A DNA stretch of 64,000 nucleotides from the NCBI RefSeq assembly GCF_018139145.2, contig NC_059500.1:46956072-47020071 (forward strand), in the 5' to 3' direction. Shown one piece after another: positions 22,061-34,230 of this stretch. A program made the position numbers and the translations under genes. Position 1 is the first letter of the stretch. Each line of letters starts with the position of its first letter. This DNA is from Gymnogyps californianus. Lineage: Eukaryota > Chordata > Aves > Accipitriformes > Cathartidae. The notes under the pieces are model-generated. The model did not search any database and was not told the DNA's origin. It was given only the letters and a program-made list of their open reading frames with translations.

Positions 22061-25000
22061 AAGTGTGGGGCCAGTGGCCTCGGTGGTTCCCAGCCCTTGC
22101 AAGTACAGCCGTGCTGCGCTCCAGGGACGGCAGCAGCGAGGGCTGCCCAGCGGGGAACCCAGCCTTTGCTGTACTCCAAAGCTATGTGCTTGTTTGCTAC
22201 CCTTTTCCAATTGCAGAAGGTGCATGGTGGCCACCCTTAGCACTGGGTTTGGTATGTGGAGGGGTGATACCAACTGTATGGTAGCACCGTGTTGGCAGCC
22301 TCAAGTCATAAATTGAGTATGAGCACAGGAATGGAGTTAACAGCCTCTCAGTCTGGCCAGAACATGAACGCATTTATGGTCTTGCAGCTTTTGATCCTAA
22401 GTGTGTATTAAAGAAATGCTGAAGGGTACAGTCAAAAACACGTAGGCATCAGTGTGTATTTTGTCAACATACATCATTGTGATGGTACAAGGAGTTTGCT
22501 GTTCTCTGTCCTTTATGTCCGTGTCATGGCTTTGGACTAACAGACCAGTTCATCTGTAATGCCTGAGCATAGATGTCAAACCATGTGGAGAGAGACGTTT
22601 TTGTGTTTTGCTCTCGTGTGTGCTTGAAGAGGGGCTGTCATAGTTCCTTTTTAAATGTCACTTGCTTTTCAGCTCAGTCTGTTAGTTTTCAAAACCTTGT
22701 GCAAGTACACAAAAAGTAATCAAAAATGCTATCTTACCATTCATCCAGAAATATATACCTTCATAGCCAAGGTTAAGAACAAAATGGCAAGCATGCTGTC
22801 TTCCTTTCTTGGTGGATAGCGTAAGTGCTTCTGCTAGTGTGTTAGACGAGGGGATCAACTTTATTTTTATCCATGTTGATGTATTGCTTCCCCTCAAAGG
22901 GTTTGCCCATTTTGCTCCCTTGTCTTACATTGCCAGTATGTTGATACAGCTTTTCTGTAATTTTGATTTGTTTTTTAAAGCTTTTCTTTAAACAGAAGAG
23001 AAATTAGAAGTGAAACAGCTTGTTTTACGGAAGAGATCTGGAATGTGAAGTGTGATGTTAGCTCTTTTGTAAGTGAGGAGGATTCAGGGCTTCTGTTTAT
23101 TTCAGTTTAATATATTCATGGCTTCTAACAGAGGGACACATGTTGTTGATAATGAAGCGTCTGAGTAGTGGATACTTGTGAAAATCTTGGCCTAAGCCAG
23201 TTGTCTGAAGTTGCTCAGTAATTCTGTGGTAGAGCAATAGGAAAGAAAACAGTTCTCCTCTTTCCTAGGTCACTATTCTAAGAATAAAATTGGGGTTTTT
23301 TTCATGAGTTTGTATCAGAAGACAAGGATATTCTAGATTGCCTCAATCATCCAAGGACTAAAGCTGCATAATTCTTTCCATATTAGCTCTGTGATATAGA
23401 ATATGAGTATTTTACTTGGGCGGAGGGGGAGGGAAAGGTCTTCAAGGATCTATTTAATTTATGTGACAAATATCTAATTTATAATTCTTCATGTTTTAAC
23501 TTTTAATTCCATTTTACTTATGCTTACTTTCAACAGCAATTACAACATTCTTCAGATGTGAAGAGCAAGACTGTTCGGTTCATGAATTTAAGAAGTGCAG
23601 GAACTCTGAATGACACAAGGTAAATTTTATTTTGAGATATTTATATGAAAATATTGTCTCTGCATTTTAAAATAATTTCTAGACATGGTAAGACTATCAA
23701 ACTGATGTAATATTGATATGATGATGTAAAGGAAAAGTACAGTTTTAGTGAAAAGCATTTTGGGTGAATTGGGAAGTCAGGAAATAATTCATATACCTAA
23801 ACATAGGTGTGTAGCACCGTTTCACGTATGTCATGGTACATGAAATCTCTGCTTGCGCTGAAAGGATGTGACACAGTACCTGTCAGAGACTTCTCCCCTT
23901 CTGATGCAGCAGTTGGAGGCCCAATGAAGGATTGTGCGGATGTCTAAAATGGCTCTTACCATTAAGTACCTGAACTGCACCCTGAACCAGTGCATGAATC
24001 CTGCCTAATCCTAAGGCTTTCCATTCTCCACGCCCCCAGGTGTTTCTGTGGTGTCCCTCGCATAAGTGGCATAGAGTGTATTTCAGTAACTGTCTAGCAA
24101 GAAACTTTTTAAAAAAATTACGTTCTCTGTCATCAGCTGAAAGATACTGAGTCACCATAGTTCACAGTAACGGTTGTATTGCCATACCCATTAGCAAAAA
24201 CTGAAATGATTTCACTGAATTGTCTGTTGCTAGAGATACCCACCTACACACTCAGCTAAAAGTTGACACTGATATGGATGGAAAAACATGATTTAATTAC
24301 ATTTAGTTAATTAAACTGATCTACACTTTGTTCCCACTAACTTTTTCTACTTATTTAAAGAGGATAACAGAAGCAGTCTCACAAGTGCTGTAAGCCTTAC
24401 GTAATGGCTACAAGGGTGCTTTAAAACTCTCTGAAGAAGAAAGTAATTGTATGTATTAGTTCATAAGCACACTTTAAATAACATCTAATTACCGGGCTGC
24501 GTTGGTAATTCCAGCTGAGAAGTCAAATGCTGTATGTAGACATGATGTGATATTGATGTTTCTAAACTACTTACAGCTACAGTGAGTTTCTTAGTCAAAT
24601 GACATGCTTCTAAACAGAAGATGCTTGTCTCTATTTGTAAAGTTCAAAACTAAGTAATTCTTGCACAGAGTCCTTTTATGAAAATTCCTTATTTTGAAAT
24701 CTAACTCTGTCCTCTTGGTACACAGCGGTCAGTATATCTAAGGAAAGAAGTACATATTGTGCAGTTAAGAGATCTCTGCTACCAAAATTTCAAAATTCCA
24801 CCTCCATTTATAAGGTGGATTGTTACCTACATTACCTTAAGAAAAATGACTGCTCATTTTATATGATCATTTCATGGTTACTGTTTCCTCCAAGGTCATG
24901 GTCTTGGTATGTCTTTATTATAGGGAAAATACTGTCTTCCGTGGTTTTCCTCCTAATTATGGGCTTGTATGTCATTTGTAGCTCTTTAGATGAGACCACT

Positions 25001-28000
25001 TATGAAAAACTGGCTGAAGAAACACTGGACTCCTTAGCAGATTTCTTTGAGGACCTGACAGATAAGCCTTTTACCCCAGAAGATTATGATGTCTCTTTAG
25101 GGGTAAGTTTTAAACATCTTATTACCACTGTCATTATTGTAGATTTTTTTTTTTTCTTTGAAGGAGAATTTTAAATTAGTCACCTTAGTGCAAACACTTA
25201 AAATACAGTGAGTTTTTACAGCTTTATTGTTAAAATATGCCTGTTTATACTGACTGGAGCAACTGTTCTGGTAAAAAGTAACACATGCTGTTGTATGATT
25301 TCAGGATTTAAAATGTTTGGTGTACAGAGAAAGACATAGAATAACGAATGAGCAGACGAGGAGATAGAAACTGGTTTCTAATTTCACAGTGGTCTGTAAA
25401 TTTTTCTAAACACACATAGACTTCTGACATCAGCAGTCACGTCTGTCCTGGTGAATACTAGGACAGGCCTACGTGCCATAGTACATATACATCACGTGTA
25501 ACTGGTAGAGCAGTTTCTTTGATTGCCCTGAATACTGAGAAGCAGCATTTGTCTTGACCAGGTAGAGTACGTTTGTCCTGGCTTTACTGATGACAGCCTG
25601 TGTTGGAGAGAAGCAACAAGAGGATGCAATGTTTAGATAGGTGGTTACAAAAGTGAGACCAGAGCATACATGGGGAGAAGGCTACTGTCACGGGAGACAT
25701 TGGGTGACTGCTAGCCTGATAATCGGAGCCTTTAATAGGTCAGCCACTCAAATTCTTTTACAGGGGTGACAGACTCAGATGAAAAATGTCCATTCTATTT
25801 GTGTAGGGAATTTATTATTTTTATATACAATTCCTGAAGTGTTTTTTATGTTACAGCCCTCTACATGACTTGGAGGAGAGTGCAGTTTCTCTCTACACTG
25901 CTGTCTGCAACACAGGTCTATTTTTCTGAGGTCACATAACTGCTGCTCCCTCTTCATGTCTTACCACAAGGAGGTTGCTTTCTATTAGCCCTGTCAGTTA
26001 AGGTTTTATGCTCAGGGACATTGAAGCAGATGGTTTGGGTTGCACTGTGCAAAAAAAAAAACAAAACCAAAACCAGAAGACTTCGTAGTTCTCGGACTAC
26101 CTCCTGTGTAACTTTGTCATCATACTGTTCATTCTTTATTTCTTACAGCTAGGATAGGAAATAATGTATTGTTAGCAGGATTCTGTTGTTGCCCTTAGCA
26201 AATACTATTTGTTGCTTTAATTAAGCATGTACTTAATATTATAGCTAATTGCTTTTCTGGTGAAAAGCAAAGAATTGTTTAACTATTACTATTCAGTATG
26301 TTTTAGCATATCAGCACCTATTAGCCTGATTTTGAAGAGCTTAGGACAAAAATTAGCAAAAAGATTATAATTTACCTCTTTAATGTTCTTAGACACTTCA
26401 TTACATGAAGGTGATGAGTCATCTTATGTCAGAATTTTATCTCCAGCCACTGTAGAGTGAATTGTGTTTGACATTGACTCACTGTGAGGCTCAAAAGGAA
26501 TTATTTTTACATCCATCGTAATTTCTACCAGTACTCCTTTGTTGCATAGACTTTATGATGACATAATAATATGTTGTCGTTTCTGTTAAGAGCGAAAGGT
26601 TAAATAGTCCCAAGTTTACCAAAGTTAATTCCAAACAAACAAGGCTAGTGCCATAGCAAGCCACAAGGTGGCGAACGTGATAAAGGTCTGTTATGCCCGT
26701 GAACTGTTACAAATTTGATTTCTTCATGCAATGTATATCTTTGTGTCCAGGGAAAAAATCTCTTTCGAAGAATATTCTGGTTACTAGGAGCTAACAAACA
26801 TTCATCCAGTAGTACAAACCACGTACAGTAGTATTCCTTAAAATATGGTAAAAATATCTTGCAATTTAAATTCTTAAAAACTCAAGTTGTATTTTCTAGT
26901 ATTTCAAAAGTATTGCAAAGTGTATGGGAAAATGTTCTAAACGCAGTGTTAGAAGTTAACGTTTATTTAATTTGCAATGACAGAGCAACAACACTCTCCA
27001 ACAGCTGACACACAATGTAAGCAAGAGTACAAATTTTTTGTTAACTCTTTGGAAACCTATTTACTTACAGTGTTTCTGTAGCATACAGCGTAACATCATG
27101 CTGAATACTTAATACAGCACTAAAGAGCACGTAGAAGAATAGTGAAACCTTTATATCGCTATTCAGGCGTAATCCCCCAACCTACTCTTATTCTGCTGTA
27201 TCTCTACAGATCTAAGACTGCTGAGATACAGAAAAGTTTGAATTCTGACAACCAGAGAAGTAGCTTGTTCTTTTCCTTCTTTGCACTAAACCAATATCCA
27301 ATTAACGTAAGTGGCAGGACAACCTGATGGCAATATTAACCAGGGGAGCCTTTTATTTTTATTTTATTGATCACAGATATAAATCGCTTATCAAGCACAG
27401 AAACAGCATGGAAACTAAGGTAAAAAAGTCAGACCTTGAGTGTATTATTTCATGGCTGATGATCCTTGAGATATGTCAGAAACCAGTAACACTGAGTTAC
27501 TTTGTAGGGGAAGGAAGCTCTAAGCTGCTGCCTGTGCTATAGAATAAGTTTGCAGGCAGGAGGTACTCATGAATGAAAGTATTTATCCCCACAGTAAGTG
27601 TTTACACATAGCAAATAGCTCTAGCAATGATCGTAGCTCTAGTAGTATCTTCTGACTAAACCATGAAAAGTATGATTCCTGGAAAGAAGCTTTATCATGC
27701 TATAGGTCATGAAGTATTTGAGAAACTGTAGATTAAATGTGACTAACCTATTACCTGAATCATCAAACTGTATTCTGTAGAGATACCCTTTTTAATTAGC
27801 GTAATTCAGATCAGCTGTAGGTTAACTCTAGTCCAAGTAGTGTTGTTCTTTTAAAGTTAGGACAGAAATATTTTTGTCAGTTAGGTATGTTTTTCAAACG
27901 CACTTGTGAAAATGTCAGAGAAATGTGTATCATGTCAGTAAGAAATGTGAGTAAGAAAGAGAAAATAAATGCTCACTAGATGATGGTCTAAAGCTGGCAT

Positions 28001-31000
28001 AACTAAAACAAACCAAACCTCATGGAGTTTAGAAGTGGAACATTTTTGAGGTGTGATTCAGGATCTAGGCACTTCATCAGAATTATTGGAGAAAGAATTG
28101 TGTTTATTCACTGGGAAACTGTTACAGTTACTTAAGAAAAGTTAGGTAAAATTGCATGGCTCAGGAATCTAGCGATGACACATAAAGCTTCTTGACTTTG
28201 AACCACACCAGTTCTGCATTGTTCATGAATAGAAAAAGTTGTTACTGGATGATGTTTTAATAGTTGCAAAATGAACTAGCAGTCCTTCCAAGATGACAGG
28301 TCAAAGCTCAAGAGTATTATTTAAGTAGTGCCATTGTGAATGGTGCAAATACACTAAATCAAACTCTAACCAGAAGGTCTAAAGTCTAGATCAGACTCAA
28401 AGATATGCAGGTTGCCCTAGGTATTAACACAAGTTTTTGATACCTAATGATCATTCTCCCAAGCTATTATTGTTTGGGAAATAGTTGGGAATGTGATACA
28501 GATATCTAAGTTTATATACTGCAGATGACGTAATTGTTGTCAAGTAACAGGATGCAAATTTTTAATTTCTCACTTATTTTCTTTGCGTTTTAAGAGTGGA
28601 GTTCTAACAGTTAAATTAGGTGGAGACATGGGAACATATGTAATCAATAAGCAAACACCAAACCGGCAGATTTGGCTGTCCTCACCCACTAGGTAAGTTA
28701 TGTGTAAGTTAGTTATGTAATGTCTGCAGACTGGGTGGAAATGTACTTCCCCTTTTTTATAGCACGGCACAGACTATGTAATATCCTTTTCATAAGTAAC
28801 CCTTTTACTCAGTATATTCTCGAAACATGATATAATCTAAATGTTCAATAATAATTTGTTATAGAGGTTTGAGGCACAGTGCAGTATACTGACATACCTA
28901 AATTAATCCAGGAAATGTGTAATACAGAATTTTCATACCCTGTTCCAGTCCAAAACCACTGTCTACAGGAGTATAGCCTACTCATAGAAGAAATAAACAG
29001 CTATGATTAAAAAGAAAAACCCAAGCTTCTGTTGGAAAAAGAGTGATGATGATGTTATGATCTAAACCTCTCTTTGTATTTAGACAGGGTGGCTCCTTCC
29101 CCTTTAAGCTTGTGGGATTTCCTGCTTTATATGTTTATGTGCTCTCCCACTGGTTGTTTTTGTCAAGCATCTGCACGTTTCGGGAGCCTTGGCTAGCTGT
29201 TCCCTCTGCCTTCTCTAATGCTGTGTTGTGATCCATTCCAGGTTTTCTCGTTGGTTTCAGCAAGGAGAGCAGCCAGATATGTGGGAAAATGTTGTAGCTG
29301 TCTCCCCCGAAAAATTGTATTCTCTGCCACTGTCCCAGGCAAAGAACTGAGGGAGTTGGTCAGTGTTACTGGTGAAGGAACCAGCTAGCTGGAAAGTATG
29401 AGCACTCCAGTAACTATGCAGGCGTACCTCTTGAATGTTGTTCAGAAAGAATGCATTGATTGCAAAACCAGGAATGGTTTTGCAGTAGTAGAATTCTGTA
29501 GTAGGGTTTGTGTCAGGGGGAAAAAAAAAAACCACAATGGAATTTAAGATTTTAAGAGAAACAATTTTAATAGACATAAATTTTACCTAAAGAAAATTCT
29601 AACTTTGCTGTAGTGTACTTATGTACTGGCTGGTGCACAGCATACTAGGTGAGCAATTTTTTTCTACTAACTCCTCTCCTATCCCAGAATCCTTTTATTA
29701 ATTAAATAATTTACTTAACAGGTACATGACTTGCTAAGGCAAAGGGCTAGCAAGCTAACGAACCTTTTTGTTTAGACAGATGCAGGCTGTGTGTCAGAAT
29801 TTATTCATTCAGTGTATTTTGCAACAAGCATAATTTCTGAACATTGATTCTGCTTAAGATGACTATAAGATTTTTGTGTCACTGACACAAAGGTTTCACC
29901 TATTTATGAAAACCAAAATTCAGAGAATTCCTATCTGTTTGGAGCCAGCTCTAGTTAAGCTAAGACATACATGCTCCAGAATATGGAATTTGTGAAAAAA
30001 TGTTAAAATTTTCTTTTTTTTTTTTTTTTTTGATTGTTCTGGTAGTGAATAAAAATACACAAGGAAAGAGATAAACTTGAAAATCCTCTGACAGTATTTT
30101 TCATCATCTGTGATGAAAAATGATTCACCGACAAACATTAAGTTTTTTGCTTCCTTAACTGGCATCATGGTAAATAGTGGTATTTCCTGAAATATGATGC
30201 TACATGTTCACTTACTTCCTAACTTGTGAAAAGCAACTCCAGCAAATACTGTATGATCTGGAGTGACATACTTCTTAAATGCAATATACGAGGAAGTGAA
30301 AGAAGCAAATGTTACTGCCAGTGATCACTTGCATTGAATGTTATATTTGGGAAATTTGTACAGTAAATGTAGAATCTTGAGTCCTTAAGAACGCATCCCA
30401 AGGGAGACAAATTCTTAAGATGTGAGAGAGAGACATTTTCTTGAATTTTTTTTTACCTTGTTTGCTATCATGCATCTATACACTGAAGTGAACTTAAGCT
30501 TGTGTTTGTAAAGCCTTACTTAGTTGACAATTTAAAAAAAGGGGGTGAGGGTGTGGGTGCAACCTGCCAGCAGTGTGATTGCAGTAATTTCATGTAGCTC
30601 CTTTGACTGAAAAGACTTTTCAACCTTACACAGCATCTCTTAGTAATAACTTAATGTGATATTTTAAATCTTCTCTCTTACTGTTTAAAAATGTATGTAG
30701 ACTTCCCATGAGAAATATATTTAGTCTATATTTAACTTTGTAGGCATTTTATAGAATTCACAAGATCCTTGCTTAAATTATTAATTTAAATGAAAAAAGT
30801 CACATTTGTACAGCATTTTGGAGATTCAGAGAACTGTGTAGATGTTTCATATGCTAACTGTATTACTGATACTTACCATGTAACATTTAGAAACAGTTTG
30901 AATAACTTATGCATTTCTTTGCTTTGTCATTGTTGGTTAAATGGCCTGTCTCAGCCTGATTTTCATGAATGGCTGCATCCCATTCTGTCATTCTCTAGGT

Positions 31001-32271
31001 GCAGGACAGTATAAACATACGCTTGTGCTGCAAAGATAAAGAAGTGAGAAATGCATAGTAAAGTAACTGGAGCACATAATCTCGATCCCAAATAGTTACC
31101 AGTTCACATACAGCAAGTGAGATTTCAGTGGAAGTGACTTTGATTTGTGTTTGCATTTGTGACTTCTCATAGTTTCATTAGTGGTTGGAAAGTTCTCCAT
31201 TTGAATATTGCAAGTAATTCAGGATATTCAAGGTTCAGGTTAGTGTTTATGTTTGTAGAGAACCTGCAGATTGTTCTTGTGTATATATAGGATAGTCTGT
31301 TTTCTAGCAGACTTTGTGCGTGGATTGTCTGAGTTCCAAGGCATTTTGTCCTGTGCGTTCAAGGATAAGACTGATGATTTGTCTGTTTATCCCAGACGAC
31401 CGTTTTATTCCTTTCTCTTTTCTTAGTTTCTCTAGCTGATGTTAACAGTAGTGAGTGCCTTTCAGTCCTGTTTCAGATGTGAAGAACTGGGTGGATAGAA
31501 AGGTCTGGAATGGAACCTGGGTGTTCAAGTTTCTTTCTTCATACTTAATTTAGGCCTGAAAAATCAAGCTAACAACTATATGATAGCTCAGAGGAAAATA
31601 GCATTTTAAATATAAATCTCCCACATGCCAATATATTTGCTTTCAGCTGGTAAATTCTTTTGTTGCATCTACAAAGAAAGTGAGAATGGTGATCTGTGTT
31701 CTGCTGTGCTTAGAATATCTGCATGTGACTGCTGCAAGAACTAATCAATAGCATTAATTCAGCATTATACAAATATCCCTTGTAATATTTGTATGGAAGA
31801 AAATTATACGGGTGAGGGAGGAAGGGGGTAAGGGAAGAAATTGGGGAAATCAGTGCCAAAAGCAAGAAGGGAAGGAGCTTGTGTCCGCTGGGAGTGACTG
31901 ATACATCTTGTCACCTTTCAGATAGATCTGTTGGATGGCTCAGCAGTTCCTGGCAGATCTGGCCTTTTCTGCTCCACTTCCCCAGGCTGCCCACCAGTCC
32001 TTCTCCACACTGTCTGTTCCTTTTCCTGGGCGCTCTCTGGGGTACATTATAAATACAGGCTTCCAGCAGCTCCCCATGAATAATCTGTACTTACACAGTG
32101 TGTGTTTTGTTTTCTAGTGGGCCCAAGCGGTATGACTGGACTGGACGGAATTGGGTGTATTCTCATGACAGAGTATCCCTTCATGAACTACTATCAAAAG
32201 AATTTTCAACAGCGTTAAAAACTAAATTGGATTTGTCCTGCTTAATATATTCTGGGAAAGAAGATACTTGA
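21503..32271 (+). CDS. FXN: Frataxin, mitochondrial (complete, five exons)
   Basis: CDS join 21503-21628, 23537-23619, 24982-25102, 28595-28692, 32118-32271; 582 nt, 193 residues plus stop, against 210 in human. Frataxin acts in the mitochondrial matrix, where it binds the NFS1-ISD11-ACP-ISCU complex and speeds sulfur transfer for Fe-S cluster assembly. Residues 1-42 form an Arg/Ala-rich presequence with no acidic residue. About 70-110 form the acidic helix 1 ([20 protein letters not shown]) implicated in iron and partner binding. The beta-sheet follows with [10 protein letters not shown] and GPKRYDWTG. Counterparts of human Asn146, Gln148, Gln153, Trp155 and Arg165 are kept (Asn128, Gln130, Gln135, Trp137, Arg147). 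All splice sites are GT-AG and phases match the human gene (0, 2, 0, 2). The gene lies between PIP5K1B and the expected TJP2 on the same strand, as in mammals. Oddities are a divergent, shorter N-terminus and Arg161 where human has Gly179. Confidence 0.97.
21629..23536 (+). other. FXN: FXN intron 1
   Basis: 1.9 kb intron; the first 430 bp belong to the CpG island and the rest is AT-rich. In human the Friedreich ataxia GAA expansion lies in intron 1, within an Alu-derived poly(A). No GAA/TTC tract and no SINE is present here. Confidence 0.85.
23537..23619 (+). CDS. FXN: FXN exon 2
   Basis: 83 nt encoding residues 43-69 and the first two bases of codon 70. It includes [14 protein letters not shown], equivalent to the human segment with MNLRKSGTL just before the mature protein core. 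Acceptor TTTCAACAG, donor AAG/GTAAAT. It is 15 nt shorter than human exon 2 but keeps the same phase. The start of the mature protein should fall in or near this exon. Confidence 0.94.
23620..24981 (+). other. FXN: FXN intron 2
   Basis: 1.36 kb AT-rich intron with no repeat or RNA gene recognised. The reading frame upstream of exon 3 happens to be open back to 24815 across the acceptor, but that extension is intronic: the acceptor at 24981 restores the family sequence exactly. Confidence 0.85.
24982..25102 (+). CDS. FXN: FXN exon 3 (acidic helix 1)
   Basis: 121 nt, the same length as human exon 3, completing codon 70 and encoding residues 71-110. It carries [20 protein letters not shown] and then [19 protein letters not shown]. 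The dense Asp/Glu surface is the conserved acidic ridge of frataxins. Acceptor ATTTGTAG, donor GGG/GTAAGT. Confidence 0.97.
25103..28594 (+). other. FXN: FXN intron 3
   Basis: 3.5 kb AT-rich intron, the largest in this gene together with intron 4. I found no mobile element, RNA gene or extra exon. A T-rich tract (25145-25158) lies shortly after the donor. Confidence 0.85.
28595..28692 (+). CDS. FXN: FXN exon 4 (beta-sheet, ISCU-contact surface)
   Basis: 98 nt, the same length as human exon 4, encoding residues 111-142 and two bases of codon 143. It holds [19 protein letters not shown] and [12 protein letters not shown]. This surface contacts the Fe-S scaffold; the positions mutated in Friedreich patients (human Gly130, Asn146, Gln148, Ile154, Trp155) are all conserved. 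Human Lys152 is Arg134 here, a mild change. Acceptor TTTTAAG, donor TAG/GTAAGT. Confidence 0.97.
28693..32117 (+). other. FXN: FXN intron 4
   Basis: 3.4 kb AT-rich intron with an 18-base T run at 30014-30031 and no identified repeat family or RNA gene. The frame just upstream of exon 5 is open from 31935, but that stretch is intronic: the acceptor TTTTCTAG at 32110-32117 restores the family sequence exactly. Confidence 0.85.
32118..32271 (+). CDS. FXN: FXN exon 5 (C-terminus and stop)
   Basis: 154 nt completing codon 143 and encoding residues 144-193, then TGA at 32269-32271. It has [20 protein letters not shown], then LHELLSKEF and a C-terminal [14 protein letters not shown] tail resembling the human LDLSSLAYSGKDA. 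Human Arg165 and Trp173 are kept (Arg147, Trp155). Residue 161 is Arg where human has Gly179. Confidence 0.96.
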
Positions 32272-33795
32272 TGGATGGTATTCTACCTCGTGGAAGTTTA
32301 AAGACTTTAACCACAAGCCAAGCCTTTCCTTGGTTTCTGAAGTACCTGAGCTTAATTCTGTTGTTGTTTTTCTTGACATCACTATGTTATGCAACAAAAA
32401 CGAAAATAATATATTTTTCTCTAGTACTCAGTCTTTGGGTTTCTGTGTCACTGCTTGAATGTGTGTCCATGTAGCACAGGTGGTTGAGGTCGCCCTTCCT
32501 GTCACTGCATTTCTTACTTTCTTACTGCAGAAGTAAGTCATGAATTCTTACTGTCTGTAGTCTTGTTTGGATGTAAGGACTGACCCACCTGGTGACTTCT
32601 GACCAGCACACAAATGCTAAACTTCTTTTGGTGAGACATTCACCCAAACCAAGAAATGCCTGTGAATCGCATTGACATAAGTTGTGGTACTGTGAATGCA
32701 TTGCATTATAACTTGTGGCTATTGTGAGTGATTAACACATCACAGTCAAATTGAACATGTCATAAATGAAATGACTGTGGCAGGTAGAAACTTTTAATTT
32801 TGTGTAATGCATGTAATAAGAGTTTTTCTCTCAGTATTGCAGAACTTGCTCTTTTCTCCAAATTCTAAATTCTGGTTTCTTTCACATTAGGATTTTTTTT
32901 GAGCTAAACTTTAAATTACTTAGAGGTCTGTGTGGAACTGGAAAGGCTGGTATGTGATGTTTAAGCCGTGCAGCAGTATCTCTGCAAACACTTCATTCTG
33001 TTACTGTGGATTTCTCTTTCTGTTCCCTTTTGTTCTTCAAAGAGTAAAAATGCGTAATTTATTGACCTTTTTTTTTTTAGTTGAGCAAAATTAAGATCCT
33101 CTAATGGTAGCAAAAATGTGCACTAGTTTTGTTCTGCTGCATTTCTTAAGTGGGCTTAGATTATTTTTTTTTTCACCATAATACAACAAGGCTCCCCTTA
33201 GTACCATGCTGATGCAGAAGCTTTTGCCTTTTTGCTTCTTAGAATTGAGTATGGTACTTACGCTGATGAAGCTGTCTTTTTCAGGCTGTTAAAAAATGAG
33301 AATGAAATAAATTATATACTCCAGATCTTAAACCAAGAAGCTTTAAAAGAAATTGTGAACTGCCAGAAGAACACTTCAACACTTGCACTGTTGTATTACC
33401 ACTGGTGGTTTTTAATTGCCTATAAAACGGAAGCACAAAGTTGTTGCCTAATACTTGAGGCAACAGTTATACCATACTCCTATAAATGGTTTATCAATGT
33501 ATGAAAAGATGTTCAGTGCAAACTGTTTTTCTTCTTGGTTCCTCTGATGCTTGTGGTTAGTTTGGCATGATTCTCTGGCTAGCTAGAATTATTACAGATG
33601 TGATTAATTTTGTCACTGAAAAACAATAGCTATAGTATTGTTGCCCAGTATTTGCATTTAAAGTATAAGTGTTGTTACCTGCTATTTCCCACCATTAAAT
33701 AGAGAGTAACATTTAACTGGAAGCAGCTCTTGGTTAATTGTGCATGCTGTTTGCATGTTTTGCAATCAAAATAAAAAAATATGACAATTACCTGA
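32272..33795 (+). other. FXN: FXN 3' UTR (proposed)
   Basis: Non-coding sequence after the frataxin stop, read as 3' UTR up to the AATAAA at 33770-33775. A second AATAAA at 34225-34230 could give a longer form. The extent is a proposal from signal positions alone. Confidence 0.5.
33770..33775 (+). terminator. FXN: candidate FXN polyadenylation signal
   Basis: AATAAA in an A-rich context about 1.5 kb after the FXN stop. It is the first canonical hexamer I noticed downstream. Confidence 0.5.
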
Positions 33796-34224
33796 AATTT
33801 CAGCTCTACTGGATGAGGTAAATACAGTGACTACCAACTCATATGAGTACAAGAGTAAAAGATGCTTTTTTTAAGAAAGGAAAGCTAAAAATAGAACATC
33901 TTTTTACTGTTTTGAATTTGGAACACTGAAAATAATTTACAGCATATGCAAAATGATAGTATTTAGCTCAGTCTCCTAGTAGTTCAAATAGCTATTTAAA
34001 CACATTTGTATAGATGTTAATGACTTGATACTTGAATCAAGGATACTTCCTCCTGGTTCTTCCTTTGCCTGATCACGTATAGCTTGTGTAATTTTTCTGA
34101 TTGACTTTTCCAAAAATTATTTTCTTAAGTAATTTGCATGCAACATATTCACTAACATGCATCTGATTCAGATTTGGAGGTTCATTCTCCATTCCCTTAT
34201 GTCTCGTGCAAATGTTTATACCAA

Positions 34225-34230
34225 AATAAA
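34225..34230 (+). terminator. FXN: alternative FXN polyadenylation signal
   Basis: Second AATAAA, about 2 kb after the FXN stop. It would add 455 nt to the 3' UTR if used. Confidence 0.35.

Noticed and set aside
20846..22273. 475-codon minus-strand open frame across the FXN promoter, with overlapping 437- and 313-codon frames
   Set aside because: All fall in the CpG island, where stop codons are rare. The products are low-complexity Arg/Pro/Ala/Gly sequence with no domain, and the plus-strand frame is partly true FXN exon 1 plus intron.
24815..24981. Upstream extension of FXN exon 3 in the same open frame
   Set aside because: The extension is intron 2. A TAG acceptor at 24981 and the phase from exon 2 restore the conserved frataxin sequence exactly, with exon length equal to human.
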